The notes under the pieces are model-generated. The model was not told where the DNA came from. It saw nothing but the letters and a program-made list of their open reading frames with translations, and did no database searches. A stretch of 28,341 nt of DNA from Muribaculaceae bacterium (GTDB lineage Bacteria; Bacteroidota; Bacteroidia; Bacteroidales; Muribaculaceae), in NCBI GenBank assembly GCA_016302215.1, contig JAEDNZ010000003.1:1-28341 (forward strand), written 5' to 3'. Below, one piece after another: positions 6,715 to 14,678 of the stretch. The position numbers and the translations under genes are program-made. Numbering within the stretch: position 1 is the first letter of the stretch; each line of letters opens with the position of its first letter.

Positions 6715-8076
6715 TCACGAGTTATATAGAGTAGAGAGCAAAAAATCTTCGATAGCTTTTTTTACTTTAGCGCGTTGGCAAGAAAAGCCTTCGACCATTA
6801 CCACCACCACGTGAGTAGGCATGCCCTTGTCGTCGAGTTTGTATCCGGCATAGCACTGCACCGCTCTTACGCTGCCGGTCTTAAGCGCTATGGTGCCCGA
6901 TAGTGGTGTGTCGCTGCCGAAAGATTTCATGGTGCCATCAATGCCGGCTTTAGGGAAATAGCTCACATAGTTTTCGGCATAGCAGCTATGAGCCATCCAT
7001 TCCAGGATGTCGCCGAGCACTTTGGGCGCTAACTTATTGCCGCGAGTGAGGCCGCTGCCATCGTAAATCAGCATGTCGCTAATGTCGCTGATGCCACGCT
7101 CACGCCACAGATTTTTCTCTATGGTGATTGCGCTGTCAATGTGGCATTGCGGCGTGATAGCGTGCAATATGCCTTCGGCAAAGAGGTTGTCGCTGCGGTG
7201 CATGAGACTGCGATATATCTCGGCAGAGGGAGCTGACAGGTGGCAATAAATGGTAGAGGCCGTGGAGTCATTGTCAAAGGTGATGTCCTTGCCTCCGATG
7301 GCGATGTCATATTCGGCGAGCTTTTCGCGCAGGGCATACTTAACGACGGCGGCCGGGTAGGGCATGGTGGTGTTGATGCACCATTTTTTGTTTTTCATAT
7401 TGCGGCAAGTCACGATAAGGTTGTCAGATTCGACACCTCTTTTCAGGTTGTTGCCACGGCCGCGTTTCAATGTCACCTTTAGGTTGGGGACGAAAGGCTC
7501 CATCACGCCGGTGATGGGGTATAGCTTTACGGTGTTGTCCTTATAGTTCAAGCCAAACAGGCCGGCGCCGTAGGGCCATGCCACATCTTCGATTTCCCAT
7601 TGGTCGTTGGGCCCGGGGTCCGGCATTGACTCTCTTATCACGATGGTGCCATCGATGTGATTGATGCCGCAGCGTTGCAATGCCACGGCTATAGAGTCGC
7701 AGAAGCCGCCTCGCTCGGCAAAATATTCGCTATCAATGGTGGGGTCGCCACAGCTCTCTATCACGATATCGCCATGCCAGTGTTTGCCGTGTCGCTTGCC
7801 TTCGAGGCGCACCGGTGTTTGAAACGTAAAGTCGCAGCCGAGCAGAGACATGGCCGTAGCTGTGGTTAGGGCCTTCATGGTGCTGGCAGGCGTGAGCGCT
7901 ATTTCGGCATTGTTGCTGACGATGACGCTATCGTCAGCGAGGCTTTTGATATATACCCCCACAGAGGTGTGCGTCTCGCCGGGAAAGCCCAGGCAGAGGT
8001 CAGATGGTAGCGCCGTCGCTGAGCCGCATGATGCAATGAGGAGTATGGAAGATATAATGATTTTATTCGCTGTCAT
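6715..8076 (-). CDS. dacB: D-alanyl-D-alanine carboxypeptidase/endopeptidase, PBP4 type (peptidase S13)
   Basis: This class C penicillin-binding protein trims peptidoglycan stem peptides and cross-links in the periplasm. From the ATG at 8076 it has 453 residues and all three serine-enzyme motifs: Ser65-T-M-Lys68 in TPASTMKALTTA, Ser295-D-Asn297 in HRSDNLF, and Lys399-T-G in IALKTGSVRAVQCYAGY. The N-terminus MTANKIIISSILLIASC fits a lipoprotein signal with Cys17, though cleavage by signal peptidase I after the later ALP cannot be excluded. A GTG 36 bases upstream (8112) would add a charged, implausible extension before the signal, so I chose 8076. The hypothetical gene and rsmI follow at once. 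The divergent S9 peptidase gene lies upstream. Confidence 0.93.
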   Translation of the reverse strand: MTANKIIISSILLIASCGSATALPSDLCLGFPGETHTSVGVYIKSLADDSVIVSNNAEIALTPASTMKALTTATAMSLLGCDFTFQTPVRLEGKRHGKHWHGDIVIESCGDPTIDSEYFAERGGFCDSIAVALQRCGINHIDGTIVIRESMPDPGPNDQWEIEDVAWPYGAGLFGLNYKDNTVKLYPITGVMEPFVPNLKVTLKRGRGNNLKRGVESDNLIVTCRNMKNKKWCINTTMPYPAAVVKYALREKLAEYDIAIGGKDITFDNDSTASTIYCHLSAPSAEIYRSLMHRSDNLFAEGILHAITPQCHIDSAITIEKNLWRERGISDISDMLIYDGSGLTRGNKLAPKVLGDILEWMAHSCYAENYVSYFPKAGIDGTMKSFGSDTPLSGTIALKTGSVRAVQCYAGYKLDDKGMPTHVVVVMVEGFSCQRAKVKKAIEDFLLSTLYNS

Positions 8077-8390
8077 TGTATGTGGTGTGCACTTTGGGGT
8101 AAATATTGTCACGAATTTACTACTTTTTGGCGACTTATATATATTAATAATGTTAAAAAACGCATTTTGTTGTTATGTATAACGCAGCAGCTTTGCCGGT
8201 AATAGGTTGATAATTAGTGCATTTATAGGTGTGTTACAAGCCGGTGACAACTATGGCGATAATAGCATTAAATCAGGAGAATAAGTCTTGCAGATTGCAA
8301 TTTTATGCTTAACTTTGCCACGGATAAGGCATAGCATAATATTTTCACGCATATTATACCATAACAAAATAAATAATATCAAACAATACA
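8077..8390. other. Divergent intergenic region between dacB and the S9 peptidase gene
   Basis: This 314-bp AT-rich region carries the start regions of both genes. I see the consensus promoter for the plus-strand peptidase at 8288-8317. I could not find a TAnnTTTG box for dacB on the minus strand. No RNA gene or credible small protein gene is visible. Confidence 0.6.
8288..8317 (+). promoter_or_regulatory. Bacteroidetes-type promoter of the S9 peptidase gene
   Basis: TTG at 8288-8290 is followed by 19 bases and TAACTTTG at 8310-8317, close to the Bacteroidetes consensus. The predicted start lies near 8323, giving a leader of roughly 65 bases before the ATG at 8391. Confidence 0.72.
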
Positions 8391-10496
8391 ATGAACCTAT
8401 CAAGACCAATAGCTATGAGCGCCACCTTACTAGCGCTATCGGCTGTGCCATGTCAGGCAGAGCAATCAGAGCAGGCTCCGCTGATTGACAGGCCGGAGTA
8501 TCACAGCGAGACCGGCATCTTTGACATTGAGGCATTGGAGGCGCTGGGGCGTGTCAGCGACCCGGCGGTGTCGCCCGATGGCAAGCGCGTGCTCGTGGGC
8601 ATCTCCTATGAGAGTGTAGAGCAAAACGCATCAAATCGCGACCTGTATCTCTGCGGTGTCGATGGCAGCAACCTTACTCGACTCACCACCACTCCCAAGT
8701 CAGAGAGCGGCGCGGTATGGCTCACTGACACCCGCATCGCGTTTATGTATCCTGACGCCAACGGCGAGGCGCAGGTATGGACTATGAATATTGATGGCAG
8801 TAATCGCATCTGCGTCTCAGACATCAAGGGCGGCATTGAGGGATTTAAGTTCTCTCCCGATGCCACCAAGGTGGTGCTGATATGCGGGGTGAAGAGCGCC
8901 AAGCAGGCTTCAGATATATATCCTGACCTGCCCAAGGCTACAGGGCGCGTGATGACCGACCTGATGTATAAGCATTGGGACGAATGGGTGACCAAGGTGC
9001 CGCACCCCTTTATCGGCGACTTTGACGGCAATGCCATCACTAATGTCAAGGATATAATGGAGGGAGAGCCATACGAGGCTCCTATGCGTCCCTTCGGCGG
9101 CGTGGAGTCGCTCGCATGGACACCTGACAGCAAGCAGTTAGTGTATGTGTCGCGCAAAAAGACCGGCGTAGAATATGCCGTCTCCACAAACTCAGACCTA
9201 TACCTTTATGACCTTGCTACAGCTACTACGCGCAATCTCACCGAGGGCATGATGGGCTATGACACTATGCCGGCCTTCTCGCCCGATGGCTCCACGCTGG
9301 CGTGGCTGAGCATGGAGCGTGACGGTTATGAGGCCGATAAAAATCGCCTCTTTGTGATGAATATGGCCACCGGCGAAAAGACTGACCTCACGGAGAATTG
9401 GGATTATACCATCGAAGAGATAGCATGGAACCCCTCCGGCAAGTCAATATGGTTTATAGCCTATCACCAGGGTGTGGCACCCGTGTTTGCCATTGACGTA
9501 AAGAGCCACGCCATCACTACGGTGGCCGAGCAGCAGGCTGATTTTACATCGCTTGCACCTGCCGGCGAGCGCACGCTCATCACTATGAATCACTCAATGC
9601 TGCGTCCCAACGAGCTATGCTGCATCACGCTTGACAAAAAAGGCCGCGCTACCACATCTCAGATTACTGATGTAAATGGCCATATATTCAGCCAGCTGAC
9701 AATGCCCACGGTGGAGAAGCGTATGGTGCCCACCACTGATGGCAAGCAGATGCTCACATGGGTGGTGTATCCTCCGCACTTTGACCCCGCCAAGCAATAT
9801 CCTTCGATACTATATTGCCAGGGCGGACCCCAATCGGCAGTGAGCCAGTTCTGGAGCTATCGTTGGAATTTGTCACTTATGGCATCAAACGGCTATATAG
9901 TGATAGCTCCCAATCGCCGCGGCGTGCCGGGCTTTGGCACGGAGTGGGAAGAGCAAATCTCCAAGGATTATCCCGGCCAGAATATGCGCGATTACTTGAG
10001 CGCCGTAGATGATATGAAGCGCGAGGCATACATTGACCCGGCACGCATCGGCGCCACGGGAGCCAGCTATGGCGGCTTTTCAGTGTATTGGCTTGCGGGC
10101 AACCATGATGGCCGTTTTGCCGCATTGTTTGCTCACGCCGGCATATTTAACACCGAGGCACAGTACCTTGAGACGGAGGAGATGTGGTTTGCCAATTGGG
10201 ATATGGGCGGCGCTTTCTGGGATAAGAACAATGCCGAAGCTCAGCGCACATTTGCTCAGTCGCCACACCGCTTTGTGGATAAATGGACAGCCCCGATTAT
10301 GGTGAGCCACGGCGAATATGACTTCCGCATCCTTGCCTCGCAGGGTATGGCCGCCTTCAATGCCGCCAAGCTGCGCGGCATCCCGGCCGAGATGGTAATC
10401 TTCCCTGATGAGAACCACTGGATTTTAAAGCCCCAAAATGCGATAATGTGGCAGCGACTGTTCTTCCGCTGGTTTGACAGATGGCTTAAGAAGTAA
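8391..10496 (+). CDS. Periplasmic S9-family peptidase, dipeptidyl-peptidase 5-like
   Basis: This 701-residue protein is a prolyl-oligopeptidase-family serine peptidase that should remove dipeptides from oligopeptides in the periplasm, feeding amino-acid uptake. MNLSRPIAMSATLLALSAVP with CQA is a signal peptide. Residues about 45-430 are beta-propeller repeats with WD40-like FSPDG/SPDGKRV motifs. The C-terminal alpha/beta-hydrolase domain holds the catalytic triad: Ser559 in GASYGGF, Asp644 in HGEYDFRI, His676 in DENHWIL. Length and layout match Bacteroidetes DPP5 (as in Porphyromonas), which is my preferred assignment over acylaminoacyl-peptidase. It has its own promoter at 8288-8317 and ends before a strong hairpin, so it is monocistronic. 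Confidence 0.93.
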   Translation: MNLSRPIAMSATLLALSAVPCQAEQSEQAPLIDRPEYHSETGIFDIEALEALGRVSDPAVSPDGKRVLVGISYESVEQNASNRDLYLCGVDGSNLTRLTTTPKSESGAVWLTDTRIAFMYPDANGEAQVWTMNIDGSNRICVSDIKGGIEGFKFSPDATKVVLICGVKSAKQASDIYPDLPKATGRVMTDLMYKHWDEWVTKVPHPFIGDFDGNAITNVKDIMEGEPYEAPMRPFGGVESLAWTPDSKQLVYVSRKKTGVEYAVSTNSDLYLYDLATATTRNLTEGMMGYDTMPAFSPDGSTLAWLSMERDGYEADKNRLFVMNMATGEKTDLTENWDYTIEEIAWNPSGKSIWFIAYHQGVAPVFAIDVKSHAITTVAEQQADFTSLAPAGERTLITMNHSMLRPNELCCITLDKKGRATTSQITDVNGHIFSQLTMPTVEKRMVPTTDGKQMLTWVVYPPHFDPAKQYPSILYCQGGPQSAVSQFWSYRWNLSLMASNGYIVIAPNRRGVPGFGTEWEEQISKDYPGQNMRDYLSAVDDMKREAYIDPARIGATGASYGGFSVYWLAGNHDGRFAALFAHAGIFNTEAQYLETEEMWFANWDMGGAFWDKNNAEAQRTFAQSPHRFVDKWTAPIMVSHGEYDFRILASQGMAAFNAAKLRGIPAEMVIFPDENHWILKPQNAIMWQRLFFRWFDRWLKK

Positions 10497-10527
10497 GGCG
10501 CTGATACATATATCAGGATAATAACAG

Positions 10528-10563
10528 CGAGCGAGACACCTCACACCATGGGTGTCTCGCTCG
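10528..10563. terminator. Bidirectional hairpin between convergent genes
   Basis: A perfect 13-bp inverted repeat (CGAGCGAGACACC at 10528-10540, GGTGTCTCGCTCG at 10551-10563) with a 10-base loop lies between the convergent S9 peptidase and ZIP transporter genes. It is GC-rich and should terminate or protect both transcripts, although no T-run follows on either strand. Confidence 0.65.
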
Positions 10564-10597
10564 TGGTCTATACAGCAAAATATGGCGCAGCTGAGAG

Positions 10598-11356
10598 TCA
10601 GCTGAACAGATGCTCTATCATCAGCATCGTCACCACTCCGGCCACAAGAGCGTATGTCGCCGGCTTCTCATAGCCATGCGAGTGGGTCTCGGGTATCATC
10701 TCGTCGCTGATGACATAAAGCATAGCGCCGCCGGCCAGTCCCAGCAGCATGGGCATCAGCGCCCCGGATATAGAGCCGAGCGCATTGCCTATTATCACGC
10801 CGGCGACCTCAATTAGCGCCACCGCCAGCGCTGCCGCCGCGGCTCGCCAAGCGCTGATGCCTATCATGAGCAGAGGCGTGACCACCACCAAGCCTTCAGG
10901 AATGTTTTGCAAGGCTATACTTGCCGCCACGGCATAGGCATCGGCAATGTTGCCGCCCTCAAACACTACGCCCGACGCCATGCCTTCAGGCAGCTTGTGT
11001 ATGGCAATGGCAGCGACAAAGAGGAGTATGCGATTGACTGAGGCGTTGCCCTTGTGAGCCTCCGTGTCAATGCCTGTGAGATGATGGAGGTGCGGCACAA
11101 TGATGTCGAGGAGGCCGATAAGAGCCACGCCGGCAGCCACGCCTATTATCGCTTGCCACCAAGAAGATGTGCCGGCCATAGCCACGGCCGGCGAAATCAG
11201 GCATACAATAGAGGCGGCGAGCATCATTCCCGCGCAGTATCCTAAGAAAATATCATTGCATTTATGCGGTATTCGGCGCACCACCAGCCCTAATAGAGAG
11301 CCGGCTATTGATGCAGCGCCTAACGCTGCGGCGGTGATTATTACGTTGATGTCCAT
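10598..11356 (-). CDS. ZIP family divalent metal transporter (GufA/ZupT type)
   Basis: ZIP proteins carry zinc and other divalent metals across the inner membrane toward the cytoplasm. The 252-residue protein has about eight hydrophobic segments. The metal-site helices are recognisable: IAIHKLPEGMASG (TM4, with His, Pro-Glu-Gly) and IALQNIPEGLVV (TM5), the Q-N-x-P-E-G form typical of the GufA branch. A His-rich cytoplasmic loop, IVPHLHHLTG, lies between TM3 and TM4, and another His pair is in IPETHSHGYEK. Length is normal. It lies 46 bases downstream of the umuC-like gene on the same strand, so it could be cotranscribed, though the functions are unrelated. The metal cannot be decided from sequence. 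Confidence 0.93.
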   Translation of the reverse strand: MDINVIITAAALGAASIAGSLLGLVVRRIPHKCNDIFLGYCAGMMLAASIVCLISPAVAMAGTSSWWQAIIGVAAGVALIGLLDIIVPHLHHLTGIDTEAHKGNASVNRILLFVAAIAIHKLPEGMASGVVFEGGNIADAYAVAASIALQNIPEGLVVVTPLLMIGISAWRAAAAALAVALIEVAGVIIGNALGSISGALMPMLLGLAGGAMLYVISDEMIPETHSHGYEKPATYALVAGVVTMLMIEHLFS

Positions 11357-11402
11357 ATTGTGGCGTAATCTAAAGCTATTGATAGATGATACGTGTATAT
11401 AT

Positions 11403-12677
11403 TTATACGTTGACTTCTATGATGTCAGATAGTCGGGTGGAGTAGAGGCGAGAGCGGTGGTCGCTCTTGACAAAGTCATCAATAAATCCCGCTGAGGCCG
11501 GGTGCACGCTGCCTCTGTGGCCGCTTGGCGCTTTGGCGTTGATGTCATCAATCACGCCCATAAGATGATTGCGGCGCGATATGTCGGCTATATCGGTGAA
11601 GAGCGAGCGTTGCACCCCATTTTCTGTCACGAGGTCTGTCACCACGACGCCGGCTTTTTTGTATAGGTATCCGCGGCGATAAATCGAGCGGAGGGCCGCG
11701 GCGCAAGCTTTTACGATAGTAAGCGTGTCGTTGGTGGCTTCGTCAAAGGCTATCTGAGCCGAGTTAAAGTATTGCTCCTGGTCTTCGGCTCTAAAGGTGT
11801 TGGTATGGATAAAAATGCACACACTCCTTGCGGCTTGCTTGCGTTTGCGCAGGCGTCGGCTTATCGTCTCCGCGAAGAATGATATGGCATCATTGAGGCC
11901 TTGGTAGGTGGATATTGACTCGCCGAATGAGCGAGAGCAGCACATCTGCTTTTGCTGTGACTCCTCGATGTCGCTATCAATGCACGGCTCATTGTTGAGC
12001 TCGCGCCATGTGCGCACGCCTGTGACGTTGACCATACTATTGACATTGTGCTCATCGAGCTGGGCAAAGTCTAATGCCGTAGTGATGCCATAGACCGACA
12101 GGCGTTTGCTCAGTCGCCGGCCGATGCCCCACACGTCTTTGATGTCAGTAAGGCGGAGTGCCGTGCGACGCTGGCTGTCGTTGCCTATGGCGCATACTGA
12201 CTTGTAGCCCGGATATCGCTTGGCAAATTTGACGGCGGCCTTAGCCAAGGTCTTGGTGTGAGCGATACCCATGCATGTGGGGATGCCGGTGAAGCGCAAT
12301 ATACGCTTTACGATGTCATGCCCGAGATTGACCAGCTCATCAGGACTTGAGTCGCCAAGCATCAAAAATGCCTCATCAATAGAATACACCTCAATGTCAG
12401 GCACGATGCCGGAAATCGTGGCTATCACGCGTGATGACATATCGCCGTAGAGACGGTGATTGCCAGACAGGGCTGCCACATGGTATCGCTGACAGATATC
12501 GCGTATCTGGAAAAAAGGCACACCGCGCTTAATCCCCAATAGCTTGGCTTCGTTTGACGCCGCGCAGACACAGCCATCATTGCTGCTGAGCACAACCACG
12601 GGCTTGCCGCGCAGCGAGGGGTCGAAGACGCGCTCGCACGACACAAAAAAATTATTGCAGTCAACGATGCCTATCAT
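11403..12677 (-). CDS. umuC: Y-family translesion DNA polymerase, UmuC type
   Basis: Y-family polymerases copy past damaged bases. From the ATG at 12677 the protein has 424 residues beginning MIGIVDCNNFFVSCERVFDP, the normal start of the family; an in-frame start at 12743 would add 22 atypical residues. Metal-binding acids are visible: Asp6, and Asp101-Glu102 in VYSIDEAF. The finger motif GCVCAASNEAKLLGIKRG and the helix-hairpin-helix region LTDIKDVWGIGRRLSKRL follow. The end, LMGVIDDINAK to RLYSTRLSDI, resembles the UmuC C-terminal DUF4113 region. No umuD-like protease gene is adjacent, which is unusual for UmuC pairs. An 18-bp inverted repeat lies 46 bases upstream of the start and might be regulatory. 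Confidence 0.92.
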   Translation of the reverse strand: MIGIVDCNNFFVSCERVFDPSLRGKPVVVLSSNDGCVCAASNEAKLLGIKRGVPFFQIRDICQRYHVAALSGNHRLYGDMSSRVIATISGIVPDIEVYSIDEAFLMLGDSSPDELVNLGHDIVKRILRFTGIPTCMGIAHTKTLAKAAVKFAKRYPGYKSVCAIGNDSQRRTALRLTDIKDVWGIGRRLSKRLSVYGITTALDFAQLDEHNVNSMVNVTGVRTWRELNNEPCIDSDIEESQQKQMCCSRSFGESISTYQGLNDAISFFAETISRRLRKRKQAARSVCIFIHTNTFRAEDQEQYFNSAQIAFDEATNDTLTIVKACAAALRSIYRRGYLYKKAGVVVTDLVTENGVQRSLFTDIADISRRNHLMGVIDDINAKAPSGHRGSVHPASAGFIDDFVKSDHRSRLYSTRLSDIIEVNV

Positions 12678-12722
12678 GCCGGCTATGTGATGATTATACC
12701 TTTTTCTGTGATTTTTTGGGGG

Positions 12723-12780
12723 CAAAGACCCTTCATAGTGCATTGCCGATATGCAGTGGAGTCACTATGAAAGGTCTTTG
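12723..12780. repeat. 18-bp inverted repeat between the ompA-like gene and umuC
   Basis: Arms CAAAGACCCTTCATAGTG (12723-12740) and CACTATGAAAGGTCTTTG (12763-12780) are complementary at 17 of 18 positions (the mismatch allows G-U in RNA), with a 22-base spacer. It could be the terminator hairpin of the ompA-like gene or an operator or leader hairpin of umuC, both read on the minus strand. No T-run follows it on either strand. Confidence 0.7.
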
Positions 12781-12801
12781 AGTGTAGTGTGGCGCCAAAT
12801 C

Positions 12802-12821
12802 CCGCCCGACGATTAGGGCGG
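12802..12821 (-). terminator. Small GC-rich hairpin after the OmpA-like gene
   Basis: CCGCCC (12802-12807) and GGGCGG (12816-12821) form a perfect 6-bp stem with an 8-base loop, 10 bases after the stop of the OmpA-like gene. On the minus strand GATTTGG follows, a poor T-tract, so termination is only suggested. Confidence 0.4.
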
Positions 12822-12831
12822 TGGCAGATGT

Positions 12832-13536
12832 CTATTGTAACGTACCGGCTTGAGCCTGACGTATCATCTCTTGGTCAGCCGTGATGTAAATCTCCACGCG
12901 GCGGTTTTTGGCTCGCCCCTCCGGGGTGTCGTTGCTTGCTACGTAATCGGCCATAGGTATGCCTTGCGCGTTCATGCGCGATGATGCCACACCGCGTTCG
13001 GCGAGGAAGCTCATGACGGCTCCGGCGCGGTTGCGCGAGAGCTTGTCGTTGACATCAAATGACCCCACATTGTCAGTATATCCAAAGATATCTACATTGG
13101 TGTTGGGGTTGCTGTTGAGAGATTGAGCGAATTTGGCGAGGTTGCCTTTGGCTTGGTCGCTGATAGAGTATTTGCCGGTGTCAAACAAGATGCCGCCTTC
13201 AAAGGTGACTTTAATGGCTTGAAGGCCATTTTGGTCAGTCGTTTCCTCGACGGTTGCTTGCTCGGCGAGTGCAGCTTGCAGCTCTTGCTGCTGCTTGTCC
13301 ATCTTGCGGCCGATAAGCGCTCCTGCGCCGGCCCCGACGGCCGCCCCGATAGCGCTGCCAATGCCGGCGCCTTTGCCGCCACCGATGATTGCACCAATGC
13401 CGGCACCGACAGCCGCGCCGCCACCGCCGCCGATAAGGGCGCCCTTGCCGGTGTTTGTCATTGTCGAGCATGAGCTATGCCCGAGGATAAGAGTACAGCA
13501 TAATGCTGTGGAGATTGCGATTTTTGAGAGTTTCAT
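12832..13536 (-). CDS. OmpA-family lipoprotein with glycine zipper
   Basis: This 234-residue protein should anchor the envelope to peptidoglycan. MKLSKIAISTALCCTLILGHSSC is a lipoprotein signal with Cys23; the -3 residue is His rather than a hydrophobic residue, but SSC ends are common in Bacteroidetes. Residues 30-77 are a glycine zipper, with Gly-Ala repeats such as GAGIGAIIGGGKGAGIG, likely to insert in or pack against membrane. A short Gln-rich helix follows (80-95). The OmpA C-terminal domain (about 105-222) shows VDIFGYTDNVGSFDVNDKLS, NRAGAVMSFL and KNRRVEIYI, containing the Asp and Arg that bind diaminopimelate. It resembles E. coli YiaD in layout. It is transcribed alone, divergent from the DMT permease. 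Confidence 0.92.
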   Translation of the reverse strand: MKLSKIAISTALCCTLILGHSSCSTMTNTGKGALIGGGGGAAVGAGIGAIIGGGKGAGIGSAIGAAVGAGAGALIGRKMDKQQQELQAALAEQATVEETTDQNGLQAIKVTFEGGILFDTGKYSISDQAKGNLAKFAQSLNSNPNTNVDIFGYTDNVGSFDVNDKLSRNRAGAVMSFLAERGVASSRMNAQGIPMADYVASNDTPEGRAKNRRVEIYITADQEMIRQAQAGTLQ

Positions 13537-13595
13537 ACTAAGTGTGTTTTGAGTAATATAATACGTTTGCCGATGCTTTTGTTGATATTTTCGTG

Positions 13596-13603
13596 CAAAG
13601 ATA
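13596..13603 (-). promoter_or_regulatory. Candidate -7 box for the OmpA-like gene
   Basis: TATCTTTG on the minus strand matches TAnnTTTG and would give a start near 13590 and a leader of about 54 bases. No TTTG lies at the expected -33 distance, so this is half a promoter. Confidence 0.5.
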
Positions 13604-13649
13604 GTAATAAAGTAGGGGGTGGCGTAGTTATTAAGTCAAAAATATTCGT

Positions 13650-13657
13650 TAATTTTG
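13650..13657 (+). promoter_or_regulatory. Candidate -7 box for the DMT permease gene
   Basis: TAATTTTG matches TAnnTTTG and would start transcription near 13663, leaving about 20 bases before the ATG at 13684. The -33 position (13628-13630) reads TTA, not TTG. Its position argues against the in-frame start at 13549, which would lie upstream of the promoter. Confidence 0.5.
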
Positions 13658-13683
13658 CAAAGTTAACTATAAAACTATGCATT

Positions 13684-14610
13684 ATGTCGAGCAGCATTAA
13701 GCCGGCGCACACGCTTAAGTCAAAAATCTTCGGTCACGTATGGGCCTTAATCACGGTGGTGATGTGGGGCGTATCGTTTGTCTCCACGCGCGTCTTGTTG
13801 GATAATGGCCTTGGCCCGATAGAGATTTACATATATCGTTTTGTGTTGGCGTATATGGTGGTCGCATCGTTTAAGCACAGCCGCTGGCTGGCACGCAGCT
13901 GGCGCGACGAGGCTCTGTTGGCGCTCTGTGGTGTGCTGTCAGGCTCGATATATTTCATAGCGGAGAATACGGCGTTGCAGTACACATTTGTGTCAAATGT
14001 GTCGTTGCTTACATCTACGTCGCCTCTTATCACCACGCTGCTCGTGGCATTGATGTACAAGAGTGAGCGCCCCGGCGGCGGCATGGTGCTGGGGTCGCTG
14101 GTGGCCTTTATGGGTGTGGCGTGTGTGATATTCAATAGTAGCACTAATGTGGAGATAAGGCCGCTGGGCGACTTCCTGTCGCTGGCGGCAGCATTCAGTT
14201 GGGCATTGTATAGTATGATATTGAAGCGGTTGAATGCCGTGTATGATATATGGTTTATTACGCGCAAGACTTTTTTCTATGGGGTGCTTACGGCATTGCC
14301 ATTCTTGATAGGTGAGCCTCCGAGCCATGATGCATTGTCAATATTAGTGCGACCAATGGTGGCGGGCAATCTGCTGTTCCTGGGCCTCGGAGCCTCGCTG
14401 ATAGGCTATGTACTATGGGCTATGACCGTAAAGCGCGTGGGCGCTCTTAAGGCAAACAATTATATGTACTTACAGCCCATCATCACGATGGTGGTGTCGG
14501 TGATACTCCTTGGCGAGCAGGTGTCGGTAATAGGATATATAGGCTGCGCATTGATACTGGGAGGCCTATGGCTCGGCGATTACCTTCAGCGCCGCGCCGT
14601 CCGGCGGTGA
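13684..14610 (+). CDS. DMT-superfamily permease (two EamA domains)
   Basis: This is an inner-membrane drug/metabolite-type transporter of about 308 residues. From the ATG at 13684 it begins MSSSIKPAHTLKSKIFGHVW, followed by ten hydrophobic segments in two EamA repeats. The first repeat holds VMWGVSFVSTRVLLDNGLGP and the second SLAAAFSWALYSMILKRLN, both typical of the family. The C-terminus LGDYLQRRAVRR is basic and cytoplasmic. An upstream in-frame start at 13549 would add 45 residues overlapping the promoter region, so I rejected it. Substrates of such permeases cannot be predicted from sequence; amino acids or metabolites are the usual cargo. An AI-2E-family permease gene follows after 68 bases and may be cotranscribed. 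Confidence 0.9.
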   Translation: MSSSIKPAHTLKSKIFGHVWALITVVMWGVSFVSTRVLLDNGLGPIEIYIYRFVLAYMVVASFKHSRWLARSWRDEALLALCGVLSGSIYFIAENTALQYTFVSNVSLLTSTSPLITTLLVALMYKSERPGGGMVLGSLVAFMGVACVIFNSSTNVEIRPLGDFLSLAAAFSWALYSMILKRLNAVYDIWFITRKTFFYGVLTALPFLIGEPPSHDALSILVRPMVAGNLLFLGLGASLIGYVLWAMTVKRVGALKANNYMYLQPIITMVVSVILLGEQVSVIGYIGCALILGGLWLGDYLQRRAVRR

Positions 14611-14678
14611 TGCTTGAGTGTGATGCAGCGGCTGTGATGGCGATAAAAGAGTATAAAGTAAAATAAATATTGGAGACG

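Noticed and set aside
8077..8112. GTG start at 8112 for the carboxypeptidase
   Set aside because: It would place 12 extra residues before a clean lipoprotein signal; the ATG at 8076 is better.
12678..12743. Upstream start for the UmuC-type protein at 12743
   Set aside because: The family starts with MIGIVDCNNFF-like sequence; the added residues would run into the inverted repeat and look non-coding.
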